Shown here: positions 39,201 to 51,700 of the stretch, in pieces
How the letters are laid out: each line of letters starts with the position of its first letter
How positions within the stretch are numbered: the first letter of the stretch is position 1
DNA from: Liolophura sinensis
Lineage: Eukaryota; Mollusca; Polyplacophora; Chitonida; Chitonidae
DNA: 64,000 nt
Assembly: GCF_032854445.1 (NCBI RefSeq)
Contig: NC_088300.1
Span: 64,640,984-64,704,983 of the forward strand
Direction of reading: 5' to 3'
Translations under genes and position numbers: made by a program
Notes under the pieces: model-generated
The model's database searches: none
The model's input: the letters and a program-made list of their open reading frames with translations, nothing else
What the model was told of the DNA's origin: nothing

Positions 39201-41813
39201 ACAATGTTAGCACATTTATATGTAATAGCAAGACGTGCTAAGCCCAAACAAATGGTAAATATGCTAGGCATGTCACCATGTGTAATCTTAGTGTAATGAC
39301 AACACAGCATTGTTTGGGTATGTGTGGTCTGCTTTGAGAGGACTAGTCAAAATACACAATCACATACCAAAATTCCTACACTTTACACTTTATACTGAAG
39401 GTAATTTATTAGAAGTCCCTTTTTAAACACCTTGCTACACAAACTTTTTATCTTCTTAATTCATGTTCAGGGTGAATTTTATTTATTTATTTTATATATA
39501 TATATACTTTTTTTTTAGCTGATGAATATTTTTCAATGATGGCTAAGTTACTCGTTTGCTGGATTTTGAGAGTTCTGCTCATCTTAAAAACATGCATAAA
39601 GTTTTTTGGGGGGAGGCAGGGTTATATCCTGTTGGCAGCCTATGAAAATGGTAGTATCAGAACCAAAAGCAAATATTTCCTGGACTTTATTTGCCTATAA
39701 AAAATGAACTTTTTCATGCAAACTACTAAGACAAATGCAGTATCTGTGAACATCGGAAAATTCACACTAACTTTGACCTAACATAACTATAGAAATAAAT
39801 ACCTCCACCTGTATAGAGAGAGCTGGCTAAGCAGTAGTCATTGATACAGGTGAACTTAGTCCATATGCCCTAAGCTACACTGTAAGGTTAAGTCATACAT
39901 CCATCACTGCAAGAAGACATGTCTCCCCAAAGATGTGTTTTCACACCCTGCACCTCAAAGAAAGGATGTGTGGCGGAGAGCTGGTAAATGGAGCTCCAAT
40001 CACATGGCTGTGTCAGATGGAATCTTCATCCTCAGTAGTCTGCTCATGACATGTCTATGGACTGGTGCCAAGCTACATCTTAACCACATAGACCCTGGAA
40101 TGTAGACTAGGTATGCTGTGGCCAGGAGGGTCTGCCAGCTTATAGACTGCTCCACAGCAACAACGACGACTCAACCAAAGTAATAGAGTATGCACCGTAC
40201 CACAATTTTTACTTCATGTATCTACCATTTTCTACAGTCACCTTAATATTAGTGAAACGCCTACACCAAGCTTGAAGGATCAAATCACAAGGCTGAAAGT
40301 GCCAGTAGACCATAGGATATACATACATGTAAATGTAAAACTGTACATTATCCCAACGTTTACAGTTATCAGCGTATGAAATGAGAATCATATCTATGCA
40401 ATTATATCACAATTAGATCAGGGAACTGTATACAGCATGCACAGAAAAAACAGACAGGCCCAATTTCAAAAAACTTTTCATCTCATGACAGCACTGAAAT
40501 ATTGGGTACATGCATGCACCAATGCACCTAAATATTTGGCTCTACACACTGAAAATTTTCACAACATACAGAAATGTTTTAATGTTTTAAATTTTCCACT
40601 AATTTATACTTGGTGGCCATAAGCCTACTAAAAATGCAGTGTATCAAAGGTCAGAGAATTAATCTAGTAGAGATAAATATTCTCTAAAAAACGAGTTTTT
40701 TCCAAAATGTAAGTTCGTGAACGTAGGTATATTTGTAGATATGGTCAGATGCTGCACTGTGTGCATGTCACTTTTTTTTTGTTTGTTTTGTTTTCTGTTT
40801 ATCTGAAGCATATCAGTAACATTATTTACAAGAAGGAAAGGTAAGAGGGAAATGGATGCCTTGTGTCAAGTTGACCCAGAATTTAACACAGTTTGCATAT
40901 ACACGCAGCAATCAGCAGCAAGTATGCATATACATATGAAAGCAAAGATATCTCAGAAAATTTAAAAAATATTAATAACATTTTTCTAATATTCTGTGTT
41001 AAATGGCTTTGAGTGGTAAAGACAGCCTATACAAGAAATGTCTTATATCTAGACTGAATGTGACTGGGGAAGACCATTAATTTTTGCTGCCAATTCCATA
41101 AAGCCATTTCTGAATGAAGTTAAAATTTACAGTTTTAATGTTTGACTTGCATGCAAGCAAGAACTGGTACTGTGAAATGTGCTCCTGGTTTGGTAATGAA
41201 CATTGTATTTCTCTTACCATGTTTATGCTAAAATGACATCTTCTAAGAAACTTTTGTTCAGTGAATATAACAACATGTGCACACAATAATAAAACTATAG
41301 GGCCTACAGTCACAGTAAATTAATTCACTGCAAAACAGTGTACATTAGTAATAAATTGTCCACTTTTGCACATGTGCAAAATATGTATACAGGTATTTTT
41401 AGTTTCTTGCGAGAGAATAGGAAAGGAGGAGAGACTTGGGTGTGGGCACACTGGGCTCTCCATGCTCTTAGCAATTCTTTATCACCATCATCAGCCATCT
41501 TATGATTATATCATCAATATTAGCCATATTACGTTACCATCATTATACCCCTCACACCCCCACCCCACCCAATCCCCTTCAGCTCTACCCATCCTGAAAA
41601 AGGTCACATATTCTTTTTCTCACTGAAGCAAACCTGTAAATTGCATAGTTTCGCTGCTTTCCAGAAGTTTTGTCCTCGTTAATATAATTTTAGCAGAGAA
41701 AACTGCATACTTACATCTACATAGGTTTGCTGTTCATGCCCCGTCAGTAATACCACATTTACTAATTTCTTTGGCTTCTTTGAGGCGTTCAGAGTGGGCT
41801 CTGTGCCTGACAT
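29566..41813 (-). CDS. FRMD6: Expanded/FRMD6-family FERM protein, complete, 12 coding exons
   Basis: Upstream Hippo-pathway scaffold family (fly Expanded, vertebrate FRMD6/Willin), acting at apical membranes. Coding exons in gene order: 41715-41813, 38191-38281, 37662-37741, 37351-37430, 36351-36540, 35670-35894, 35011-35082, 34714-34885, 33677-33889, 32981-33124, 30729-32569, 29566-30213; 3855 bp, 1284 aa. All junctions are GT-AG and in phase. FERM domain spans about residues 14-337: LTVHFRVQY, QLAAFSLQTDLGNY and REYFPAWVVEKRG align closely with FRMD6 (LAAFALQADLGNF, EAYFPSWVVSKRG), then KLYFEKKKFEI and YRESYIYSD. The remainder is a long low-complexity Q/P-rich region and a conserved-looking C-terminus. 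At 1284 aa it resembles fly Expanded in size, not the ~620 aa FRMD6, so it is probably the invertebrate Expanded orthologue. No PPxY motif was found by eye. Confidence 0.9.
30729..32569 (-). CDS. FRMD6: Large Q/P-rich exon 11 of the Expanded-type gene
   Basis: Single 1841 bp exon, residues about 456-1069. N-terminal Ser/Gly-rich, then Gln/Pro-rich with three related motifs: APVYSLPPKT (from about residue 574), TPLYSALPSP (about 812) and APIYSLTPKT (about 832). An acidic stretch SSGDSDDMMSVDENMALAEI follows near the end, then SFEELERALDQALQAAAAEQ, a likely amphipathic helix. Entry is after ...PKT of exon 10 (phase 1); the donor is CAACAG|GTGAGT. Confidence 0.9.
32820..32930 (-). mobile_element. 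Second SINE type with Leu/Ser-tRNA-like head
   Basis: On the minus strand GGTGGCCGAGTGGTCTCAGA resembles the A-box side of tRNA-Leu/Ser, and about 60 bp on GGGATCGCATTC resembles a B-box. Lies in the intron between exons 10 and 11 of the FERM gene, on the same strand. Too diverged to be a tRNA gene; a SINE head or tRNA pseudogene. Confidence 0.6.
33720..33737 (-). other. FRMD6: TSGIVS motif, candidate beta-TrCP/Slimb degron
   Basis: Encodes T388-S393, about 50 residues after the FERM domain, inside a Ser/Thr-rich stretch (SNTSSNTTSGIVSDK). Fly Expanded is reported to carry the same six residues after its FERM domain as its Slimb-binding degron; vertebrate FRMD6 has related HTSGIE/HTSGVE. Identity and position suggest conservation; function here is inferred. 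Confidence 0.75.
35371..35651 (-). mobile_element. SINE with 14 bp target-site duplication beside a FERM exon
   Basis: Flanked by TAATATGCATGGAT at 35371-35384 and 35638-35651. On the minus strand it runs from the tRNA-like head (GGGGCCTCCATGGCTCAGTT then GGTTAGCGCGCTAGCGC) through B-box-like GAGTTTAAGTGC to the tail ending in T/A-rich repeats near 35390. Same strand as the host gene. The duplication ends 16 bp inside the intron from the exon 6 donor (35668-35669). Confidence 0.95.
36898..37025. mobile_element. Foldback MITE-like element, copy 1
   Basis: About 127 bp. The left end CAGCTGTTCAAAAGTGTATT and right end AATACACTTTTGGACAACTG are inverted repeats, with a second internal pair (GTTAAGCCAGGATTAA and TTAATACCGGGCTTAAC). 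Lies in FERM gene intron 4. Same family as 56451-56598. No coding capacity. Confidence 0.88.
38440..38720. repeat. Tandem array, ~34 bp period
   Basis: Repeats of CTGAAATATGTGTAAATGAT with variable spacing, about eight units, in intron 1 of the FERM gene. Confidence 0.8.
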
Positions 41814-41879
41814 GTTAGTCCTGTCTTCTCATAGGGGGTCTCTCGATTCCATGGTGGACACTGCTGAGCCATCAGAGAT
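41814..41879 (-). other. FRMD6: 5' UTR part of Expanded-type exon 1 with upstream acceptor
   Basis: Minus-strand GTTGCTGTTGTTGCAG ending at 41880 is a good acceptor 66 bp before the ATG at 41813, so at least one non-coding exon lies further upstream. Confidence 0.65.
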
Positions 41880-43324
41880 CTGCAACAACAGCAACAGTTG
41901 TACAAAGGTGTCATAATAATAGGTGCATCAGGTAAATATAGTCTAAACATATAAATAGACGAATGATTATCTAGTTAAACGCCACTTTGGTGATATTACA
42001 GCCATCTCATGGCAATAACATGTTTAAACCAGGAGACAGTAAAAACAGACATATTGTTGACAACAATGAATATGGTTGCCACCAACCATGCCTCCCAACC
42101 CACCATGAGAATGCCTGTAGACCCAACACAAAGAGTTATACATACATTCCAGCTGTGCTTTCCTACTCTAGAAAGAATTGCATAAACTAACATTTCAGAA
42201 ACATTTGGGACACTGAAGGACCTTAAAACCGAACATTCCTGTTAAAAGATGTCAAAGACACAGCCATGGTTTATCTCTCACGGTGAGTTGAGATATTTTA
42301 AGTCACCTGAACCAGTTCTTTGTGGTGCTTTTGCATTCATGTGAACTACAGGTGTATAAATTTATGAACAATACATGCCCTAGATGTACTAAAACAAACA
42401 GTACATCCACATACACAAAGTATATACTGCATCTCACCCTCATTTCGGGTGATCAGTGCCCTGCTGAAGACACCAGCATATTAAGCACATATCCCCACCG
42501 TCGTGCCCATCAGTCCTAGACACCCGCCTCCCAACAAACCCTCCACTCTACTCTCAAGGTTTTATAGGGCTTTGAAGAGCTGACAGACAAGTCAGTCTGA
42601 GAGTGAAGTTGCTCACTGGAACTTTGCCTAACCACCCCACAGGCCTAAATGATGCAGATTTTTGTGTGGGTTATAAACATAACAAGCGCCCGTCGGGGTT
42701 TGCCAACACAGGCGTATTATTCTGGGGTCGCATGCAAGACAGTGACGTAACCTGGTGCGAGGGAATATGCTGCTAGTGTACAGTAGTAACTCTACTCCTC
42801 TTCAACCTGTATCTACATGGCATCATGCAGCGATGAGCAGCACACAGGTAAACCCACACTATACCCTAAATCCTCAAATATAACAACCAGTAGAGAAAAA
42901 ATCAGACTTCCGTCTTTGAAACTTGTTATAATAATGTTCAAATCAACAGCTGATGAATTCTGAAAACATAACTCGTTCAGTTTTAGAGACTAAAATGTGG
43001 TGTTCAGGGACATGTACATTATAAAATAACCCATCCCGATGAAATGACATTTCTGTAATATACCAAAATATGCGGTGAGCTGAATTTGTTTCGGATTTTG
43101 GGTATCCAGTAAATATAAAGCTCCTCTATCCCTGATAGTACATACATGTATGTCTAACCTGAATATGATATGAATAGCTTAGTTTCATTGTTTTAATTTT
43201 TGGAAAATGCTGGCAAAATTTACACTGGACTGATCTTAATTTAAAATGCTGACAGTTCTGCAGAAGTCAGTGAACATCTTTTTAATACAAAGAAATAAAC
43301 AGTGACATTTAAAAGCTTTTTTTT

Positions 43325-43341
43325 GGGGGGGGGGGGGGGGG
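43325..43341 (+). repeat. G17 homopolymer
   Basis: T4 followed by 17 consecutive G. Length is likely variable and hard to sequence. Confidence 0.85.
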
Positions 43342-44317
43342 TATGCATATTAAGTTAAACCTAACAGATTTTTTCCTGCAAAATTTACTGTAGAAAGAAA
43401 TGAACTATTTTTGGGTGTCTTTAAACATTAGGAAGTCTTTCTCTGCCAAGTGGTTTATATTTGTGATCATATAATAACATGAAGTTTTAAAAACAGAAAC
43501 TTTATCACTGCAAGATTTCGAGAAATGTTTAAGGGTTTGTTTTTTTTTTTTACACTTTTTCAGCACTTCAGCAAGTGTTGAATCGTCAGGCTAGCAATGG
43601 AAGCCATGTACAAGTTCTCATGGTGGTATGGACCACATTCACGACATAGATCATGACTTATATATCTGCCAATCAATCCAAATCAAAAACCTGGTATACA
43701 CCATATCTGTATCATGTACATAGAAACTTTTATCATTCAAGCCGTCCAGTAAACAAAACCAAACAATCTAAGACATGTTAACCATCAACACATATGGAAG
43801 TGGTTAGGAATAAAGAATGCTGACTATGACACCAGTGGTATTACATGTGGGCTGTTGCTGATAGGCCGTTACCCAGACCGAATATTTACTAACGGCAGAT
43901 TCTTCATTAGACTTATCATCACCAGTAAAACACACATCTACATGTACAGCCCATCCAGGAAACGCTCTCACAGAGTAAGCTGCGTAGTTTATGATACTGA
44001 CAAAAATAATGAAGTTAGTCTCGCAGATGGTTTGTGTTCCTTCAGTGTAGGTAACGACTTAACCCAAAAAAGACCAAGCTCCTTACGTGTGTGTACAACG
44101 ACGTTTTCAGCAACAAGCACATGTGTGCAAGCTACCACAGCGAAATAATTAACAAATGTATCTTTTACTTTTTTTTTTCTATCATGACAACATTCCTTTG
44201 TATGGCAAAACACTGCTCATAGCATAATCCTAGAGGGTTTGCACATGTTCCCCTATATCATTAATTACCACTGCATGTATGTATGTCTGTGTGCTGTCAA
44301 TGTCATTGTCAACAATC

Positions 44318-44425
44318 TGCGGATGGTCGTGCGTTTCCCCCACCATAATGCTGGCCGCCGTCGTATAAGTGAAAATATTCTTGAGTACGGCGTAAAACAC
44401 CAATCAAATAAATAAGTAAATAAAT
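44318..44425 (+). mobile_element. SINE 3' fragment
   Basis: CTGCGGATGGTCGTGCGTTT to the tail ATATTCTTGAGTACGGCGTA and (AAAT)n. The 5' half is absent. TGTCAATGTCAT (44295-44306) and TGTCAGTGTCAT (44425-44436) could be an imperfect target duplication. Confidence 0.88.
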
Positions 44426-44629
44426 GTCAGTGTCATGATGTGATCTCCACCAATGTTCTACTGACTACACAACTTTTCAATACATACAAGTAAAACTAAC
44501 ACAAATCAAACAGGAAAATGCCCCTTCAAACAATACCTAATTATTACATGACCATAATAGAGACAAACTGTTAACAGTTTCAAAAAACTTTAACCTGTAG
44601 TTTCGTATAGGTAAAGGTGATATGACATA

Positions 44630-45160
44630 TACCTTATGTAATTTGGTACGATAGACTTTGGTATATGGCATGTACAATGTACCTTAAGATTTGGTAAAAG
44701 AAACGTGGTCTATGGCACATACAATGTAGTTTGAGATTTGGTAGCAGAAATGTTGGTATATAGCATCTAAATCATTAATATATGGCACATACAATGTACC
44801 TTGAGATTTGGTACAAGAAATGTTGGTATATGGCATGTACCTTGAGATTTGGTACAAGAAATGTTGGTATGTGACAGTACCTTGAGATTTGGTACAAGAT
44901 ATTTTGGTGTATGGCATGTACCTTGAGATTTGGTACAAGAAATGTTGGTATATGGCAAGAACAATGTACATTGAAACTTGGGTACAAGAAATGTTGGTAT
45001 ACGGCATGTTACTGTGTGATTTGGTACAAGGAATGTTGGTATTTGGCACGTACAAAAACCCTGAGATTTGGTACAAGAAACCTTGGTACATGGCATGAAC
45101 CTTGAGATTTGGTAGAAAGACTGGTATGTCATGTACCTAGAGGAAAATCTGGTATGTGGC
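44630..45160. repeat. Tandem array, ~41 bp period with longer variants
   Basis: Units share TTGAGATTTGGTACAAGAAA followed by TGTTGGTATATGGCATGTACC; some carry an extra ACAATGTAC block (about 52 bp). About 12 units. ORFs on both strands across it are artefacts. Confidence 0.93.
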
Positions 45161-48100
45161 AGGTATCCCCAAACATGTAGAATTAGTGCCTATATTAGAC
45201 TGAATATGTGAAAAAGCCGTCTGACAATGCACCTGGACGCTCAGACTAGACTGAAATACATGTACATGCAAAGGTGTATGAAAAATACCATATCTGAAAA
45301 ACCTGATATAGTGGGGTTTGAACAAGCAACCTTAAAGATAGCACATCTAGCCTGCACTTCTACCACAGAGAAATTCAGGTTGGCTTTAATTTGCAAGTAG
45401 CAAACACAGTCTATCCCATTACACCTGTATATGGAATGTATACCTGACGAGTTTGGTGCATGAAATGGTAACAGGTCACCCTGGGCCCACCGAACTTGAT
45501 AAGAGCTGTCTTGGTCAGGGTAAGCTAACCTAGCTACTACTTCTACTGGCCACAGGATTCCCCACATACCTTCAGAGATATGGCCCATGTTTGTAAACAC
45601 TCAGCTTGTATTTCACATCTCCACACCAACTATGTCCTATGGAAACTACACCAGTTGCCAGATTTACATCTGATTAAGACACAGAGAGAAATACATGTCC
45701 CTGTTAAGAGTGTGGAAATTTGTGTATTGTATTGTATTGTAAACAACTACAGTCCTTTACACACTTGCTCACACAAGGTGTTCTGGCGTTCAATACTGTA
45801 ACACAAGAATACACACATGCTGGTTAAACTGGGCTTTTCAGTGCAAAGCTTTACAAACAGTACATGTACTTGTAGGTGTAAAAAAAAAATGAAAAACAAC
45901 ACTGGGTAATATTCAACAAACGTGAGTAGAAAACCATCTCATATGTTTACATTATCTGACAAACAGCTGTATCAATACACAGCAAGTATCAATGAGCAGT
46001 TAACCCTCAATTAAACGCCCACCTTATTCATGGGTAACATGCTAAGTAAAAACATGTGTTTCCACATACACGAATACAGAAATGATCTGTCAGTTACAAT
46101 TTAGCATTCAATGATATCCCACACATTCCCACGCATGCGGTGAAGTTGCTCATTGTTGATTCATCTCTACCGATGTTGCTTTCCTGCTGCATTGACGAAT
46201 GTTTTCTTTCATACATTCTTCATAAAAAAAAGTGTTTATATACATACATATATATATATAAACTCTTAAGGCAATAACCACTTGAATGCATCAAAATATT
46301 TTTTTGAATATTTGTCTAACACAATGCTGACTGAAAGTCATAAACCAGTATGTAGTGTAGCAAAGGTTTTTATGACCCTGTTACGAAAAATTAAACATAG
46401 TAAAAGTTTCCAGCTAGATTCTAGATTTTAGACTTTTATTACCAAATCAAATGAGGCAAATTTTACAAAAAATTGATGTCAACATGCTAATAAAAACTTA
46501 AAATGGATACATTATAGTATATTTTACCAAATCTATCCAAGCAATGTATGCTACGATGTCACTACACAAACTGTCTCTACATGTAAAATTTTCCATGATC
46601 CTCTCATCTGAAACAGGGCATCTACCAACATTATGTGAGGTAAGCAAAATTAAAATGACCAAGATTAGCCTTAAAATCATCTTGTGGAACTTAACAAAGT
46701 AACCACACAGATTGGTCCAGCCAGACCATCAAAGATGGCTCCAGAAATCAATTCTCTATGATGATCACAGCAAAAAGTCGGTATATAAAAAACACAAAAG
46801 ACCAACATTGAGATTTTCGCCACACTGTGCCTCTTATGAGCTGATAATGAATGAAATGTGTAACAAATGTTTTAAATTATTTATGGCATGTAAATGTTAG
46901 CGTTGTGATCAGATGCTTATCAATGAAGATCAAAGGTGCCATGGATGTGGTGTTTAAGACAAGATGACAGGTGTAAACTCACCTGTAAAGCAAAATCTAC
47001 AGGTAGACTTCACCTATAGCCCGAGGTTAATCAGTAACTGCAAGTCTAATAACTAATGTCCACATTTCTTCATCTGAATTGGAGATTTTCAACATCAATT
47101 GATAAATCATCCATGCGTGTGAAAATTTTCTCAGTGGCTATTATTACCGGCTAAAATCTGAATACAACTGCTTAATAAGGTTACAAACATGGGTGTAAAC
47201 ACATGAATTATTCATGACGAAGCCCTTCACGACAACTCATGAATTTTACACAACTTAATTCTGACTTCCTGCCTTGACATGAACATCCCACATCCTTTAA
47301 AGAGGGCCTATGGAGAGCCACGGGATATTGTTATCATAAAACATGCATTTAGCGGCATCCCCATCAATAAAATCTGCAGAGATTAACAAAGCAACACATG
47401 AGGTTACTTTATTGTGAACTATATTGCCTTGTTTCCGTTCTACAAAGAAGTTATTATGGAAGTCTTCACAAAAACTATGCTCCCCTAAAGAAACTGGTTA
47501 ACTGTAATGTCACTCTTTAATAAGTTACAGTTATAATTTATAAGCTAATTACAATGGTCCAATCTCAACTCGAGATTCCTCAAAAAATGCATTTTCAGAG
47601 CATTTATTTTTAGTAACATTTTACAAAGAAACTATAGTTCAACTTGTTATGAACAAAAGTTTGATGAATGCATTCCACTGCATTACGTTGTACACGTACA
47701 TGTATGTGTTCATTCAGAAAACGTTCAAGAAGATCCAAGTATACATGCACATGGGCTTCAAAACACTCCAAATACTATCATTCACAAAAAGTGCCACTGA
47801 AAGAAGGGAGATAACTCAAGCACACAAAAAAGTATTAACAGCTTTTAGGCAGTACTGACATAAATATAGATCATTACTTTAAGAACACAGGTTAATCACC
47901 AACAAAGTTAATAAATCAAGCACACGACCTAGTTGTACACACACTGCCCCTCTAGTAAACAACACAATAGTAAATAACAACTAGGCAAATATATCCATGA
48001 AATACACTCTTTATAAAGTACATGCTGTACATCAAATGTAGTCAAAATTATCTACAGAGTCTTGTGTACATGTACACTACAAACAATTTGTCACATTCTC

Positions 48101-49435
48101 AGTGGGTTACAGGACAAAAACATTGGTCTCTCTGCGGCTGATCTGTCCTTTGACGCCATTGACTTATGAGGATGCTGGCTCAGATCCACCCACCTTTGGC
48201 ATGCTACTTATGAACTTTCACACATGTAACAAGATACATATATCATATGCACACCATATTGGTGGAAGACAATGCGCAAACGGCTACATGAGCATCTTCA
48301 ACTGCTTTTTGGAACCTCCTACAAGCAAAGTGAAACTAAAAATTCCCTGTCTAAGGCCAGATTTGACCTCACACCTGCTACATCTTCGGTAGTTTCAGGT
48401 GTCATAGTAGTATTCACACCGGAGAAGGTGGGTGAGTTTCTGACTGGGATAGAATGGTACTTATATACTGTACAAAATATAATGTATATTTATTTTAAAT
48501 ACACAGGCCCTATTTTACAGTTTCAAACAATAAACGCATCAGGGTTGTTATGATTTAGGCTATCAGGGCACAGAGGCTATACATGTACACAACAATAAAC
48601 ACTAACATATTGCAATTTTTCACAAAATAATCATGTCATACATATTTTGAGAGGCCATGTGAAGAGCTGTGAAAATTTACTTTCATGTTATTCGTTTGCT
48701 TCAGTAATGTTTGATCTTAAAAATCATAAATAAAACAGGTTTCACATATTAATAGTTACTCACATCACAGCTCATCTTTGAGAGAATGTGTGTTATAGGC
48801 CTGACTGATTTTAGCTCTATGGTGTTAATGAACAAAACAATCTGACCCAATGACCTATTTAAGGCCCAATCTAACTCTGCAATGTATCACAAAAAAAAAA
48901 TGTATGCATAACCCGTAACTTGATTTTGCTTCTCACAAGTAAAATACAAATGTAATACCAGGGAAAACCATGCACTTTAAATTCAACTATTAATAATCAG
49001 TTCAAAGCAGGTAAACACAGGGCTTGGAATAACAATCTACTAACAGCAAAAAGATGGACAAAATTTAGCAAAAGCAGCCATCAGAATAATGACCTAATAA
49101 TTTTAAGAAGTAATGCACAAAATCACAGGTCATTAGATTTCCATTTTTTTGTGGATAGAATAAAGTTAGCATGTTAAGTTATACTTAACCAGATGAATTC
49201 GTAAAATTAAAGAAAAAGTAGCATGCTACCAGGCATTTCCTTATTTGAGTCCTGTGCTAATTAGCACCTTACTTACTGTATTTCTCTAAGTTGTCTGTAG
49301 CAGTGATATTCCTGTAAGCTATGTGAACAATTTGTGAAAACTGATTTTAAGAGCCTGTTGCATCTTGTTTGAACCTTCTAACAACATACCGATATATGTA
49401 TATGGGATAATGCTCCTGTTCTAATTTCAAGCACC

Positions 49436-49690
49436 TAGGAATAACAGAATGAATGGCAGGGGTTCAAACCCCAGTCTGGTGCAAGCTGATAACTAAAAAT
49501 TTCCAATCTAGGCACAAATATGTACTCCTTCCCTTTATCATCAACAGAAGAGAGCAGGCCATGTACTGGTTGGCCCAGTGTCAGTATGGATAATGCTGTG
49601 AGGATTCTGTGACAACAAGGAGACACTGCAGTGACATGACTGAAATAATGTGGAAATCAACATTAAACACCAAGCTAAATAAATAAAAAG
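49436..49690 (+). mobile_element. SINE-like repeat with tRNA B-box and AAAT tail
   Basis: GGCAGGGGTTCAAACCCCAG near 49457 is a strong B-box-like sequence. It ends CATTAAACACCAAGCTAAAT then AAATAAAAAG near 49665-49690. The body differs from the main SINE family here, so this is probably another family. Confidence 0.6.
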
Positions 49691-51459
49691 GTGCTCTTCT
49701 GTGCACAAAATATTTTTCTGGAAACTTTTTAGATAAGCCTGTTCTCCCACTGTGAGCTTATTACATCTTGTCTTCCTGTGGCAGCAGGCATGCAGCAGAA
49801 AAACTGCAGCTTTCCATACACATGTAGTGCTACCTGGTGATGAACTTATTGGCAAAGATAGTTGTTTGGACAGGGCTGGAATGTTTCCTGCCATCAAGAT
49901 GTTTTTAGAAACCAAACAAAAACTGCAGATTAATTAAAGGAGCAGCAACTATAAGATAATCTAAAATGACAACAAATATTCACATTATGTCAAAACCTTG
50001 TATTTGAAAGATTAAACAGTGGAATTTCTTTCTATTATTTGTGTATCTTAATCATGACAGTTATCTACAAAGAATAAGCAGCATGTCAATTAGTTCATTA
50101 CATAAGAATGTATGACAGGCACACATACAGCTGGAATATTTAAGAAATTTTACCCTGATGAATGGTGCCACAGTTTACGATACCAAGTTAAAGATCAGCT
50201 TCAACATAAGTTATCCCACTGAAAGTAAAATGACAGCAAACTGTTGAAACTGAAATATTAACAGACTTTTCTTGCCACATTGCAGTTTCATGCCCCTAAT
50301 TCTTAACATACCTGTCAAACACTTACTTGCTATTGTGATCAATAAAGCTCATGGCTCCTAACTTATACTGATATAACTAGTTTCAGTTTACATTTGTTTT
50401 AACTTCCATCTGTCAAAGTTTAATCATACTACGACAGTGTTAATATTTCAGTCTGACTCAGGAACAATGTACAAACAGTCGGCTTTGGTGAACCCCAGGT
50501 GACTTTTTCAACCTCCCTCTTTATACTGGTCTGGTAAAGTATCACATGCAAAGCAGCAACCAATAGTAAACCATACACACCATTTCACGCCAAGTTTGAT
50601 ATTCTTTCTAAACTATGTCTGCAGTCCAAAACTGATGTTAACTGCGGCTCTCAACTCTCATATCACCCACAAACACAACACCCCATGTAAATTTCACTCG
50701 GTAATTGAAAACAAGGCAGCCCCAAATTCATGACATCACCACTGCTGTTGCCTCAGCCATTTTGTATTAATCAAAGTGATGGGTCTTGACAGAGTTGTCT
50801 TTTCTGGAGGGCGCTTGCACATTAAACCTGATAAGTGCCCTTTAGCCAGTTTGTTTTGAAACAGACACTCTGCCAACCCAGTACAAAGAGAGGAGTTGAA
50901 ATAGCCACCTGGAGTTAGGTGAGATGGATTACCTTGACTTCGAGAGATAGTATCCTACTGGGTGTCTTACAATACGAGTCAAAAATGGTTTGAAGTGTTC
51001 ATAACTTGTGAGTTCAAACTATACATAGTGCATAAACATGAGTACACACTTTAATCCGGAACAAATGATTGTATCATTGTACTAGTAGCCTACAGCGCCT
51101 ACGCCACACTTCACACTGGGACTCAAGAGTGGGAGGGAGTGTTGAAGGCTTTGGATTTGGGATGTGGGAGGGAGGCGGGATTAGTTGTTGCAGTTGTTCT
51201 AGCTTGGAGGAGTCCATCAGTTCTTCCTACTAAACTCAAAGACACGCTGTTTTCGATTTACTGTACAGTAGTAAGTCTGGAGTAAGAGAGTGTGGCGCTG
51301 GTCTAATATTCAGCCAAATGATCGACATGGAAAGTTTGAGGCTCACGCCATCACAACATCAATGGACTGGTCCAAACCGTCACGGTACCAAAACGTCTGC
51401 CGTCGGACGAGTTCCATCAAGAACGAGACAGCCCATTAATTGTATACAATCTTACTTAC

Positions 51460-51700
51460 CTTACAGAGATTTCACGTAGAGAGCACATCAGCAAACATAA
51501 TACAGAAACAACCCAGTAAAACACCCCGCACAAAAGTGTTTAGGACGACCGAATACCATGCATTCCACACCGCTGTTAATAGGTCTATCCCCACACGCGC
51601 CTCGTTTTCAATCTGCGCATACTGCTCTCCAAAGCATAACTATTTAGAGCGATAGTCAGGAATGTCAAATGGCCTCTGCCGTCCATCGGTTGTGACGATA
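51460..51700 (-). other. FRMD6: Candidate non-coding first exon and promoter side of the Expanded-type gene
   Basis: Minus-strand CTGTAAG|GTAAGTAAG with the donor at 51459 is the best donor I saw upstream of the 41880 acceptor. It would make a 9.6 kb 5' UTR intron. The exon's upper limit is unknown. This places the promoter about 2 kb from the THADA start, head to head. Confidence 0.35.

Larger units (their letters stand above)
41880..51459. other. Probable 5' UTR intron of the Expanded-type gene, no coding exon seen
   Basis: AT-rich, about 9.6 kb. Contains a G17 run, SINE copies near 44.3 and 49.5 kb and a 41 bp array, listed separately. A (TA)n run lies near 46245-46260. No conserved protein segment was recognised on either strand. 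Its status as one intron rests on the low-confidence donor at 51459. Confidence 0.4.

Noticed and set aside
39830-40200. GC-richer, non-AT block in FERM gene intron 1 considered as an exon
   Set aside because: No open frame joins with adjacent exons, which already connect in phase without it.
42395-42760. Relatively GC-rich stretch with GCCCTGCTGAAGACACCAGC that looked gene-like
   Set aside because: No sustained frame or protein similarity; resembles an interspersed repeat but no second clear copy was found in the window.
44684-45132. Repeat proteins such as the 135-codon ORF with CTKSQG repeats
   Set aside because: Translation of the ~41 bp tandem array; similar ORFs occur on both strands.
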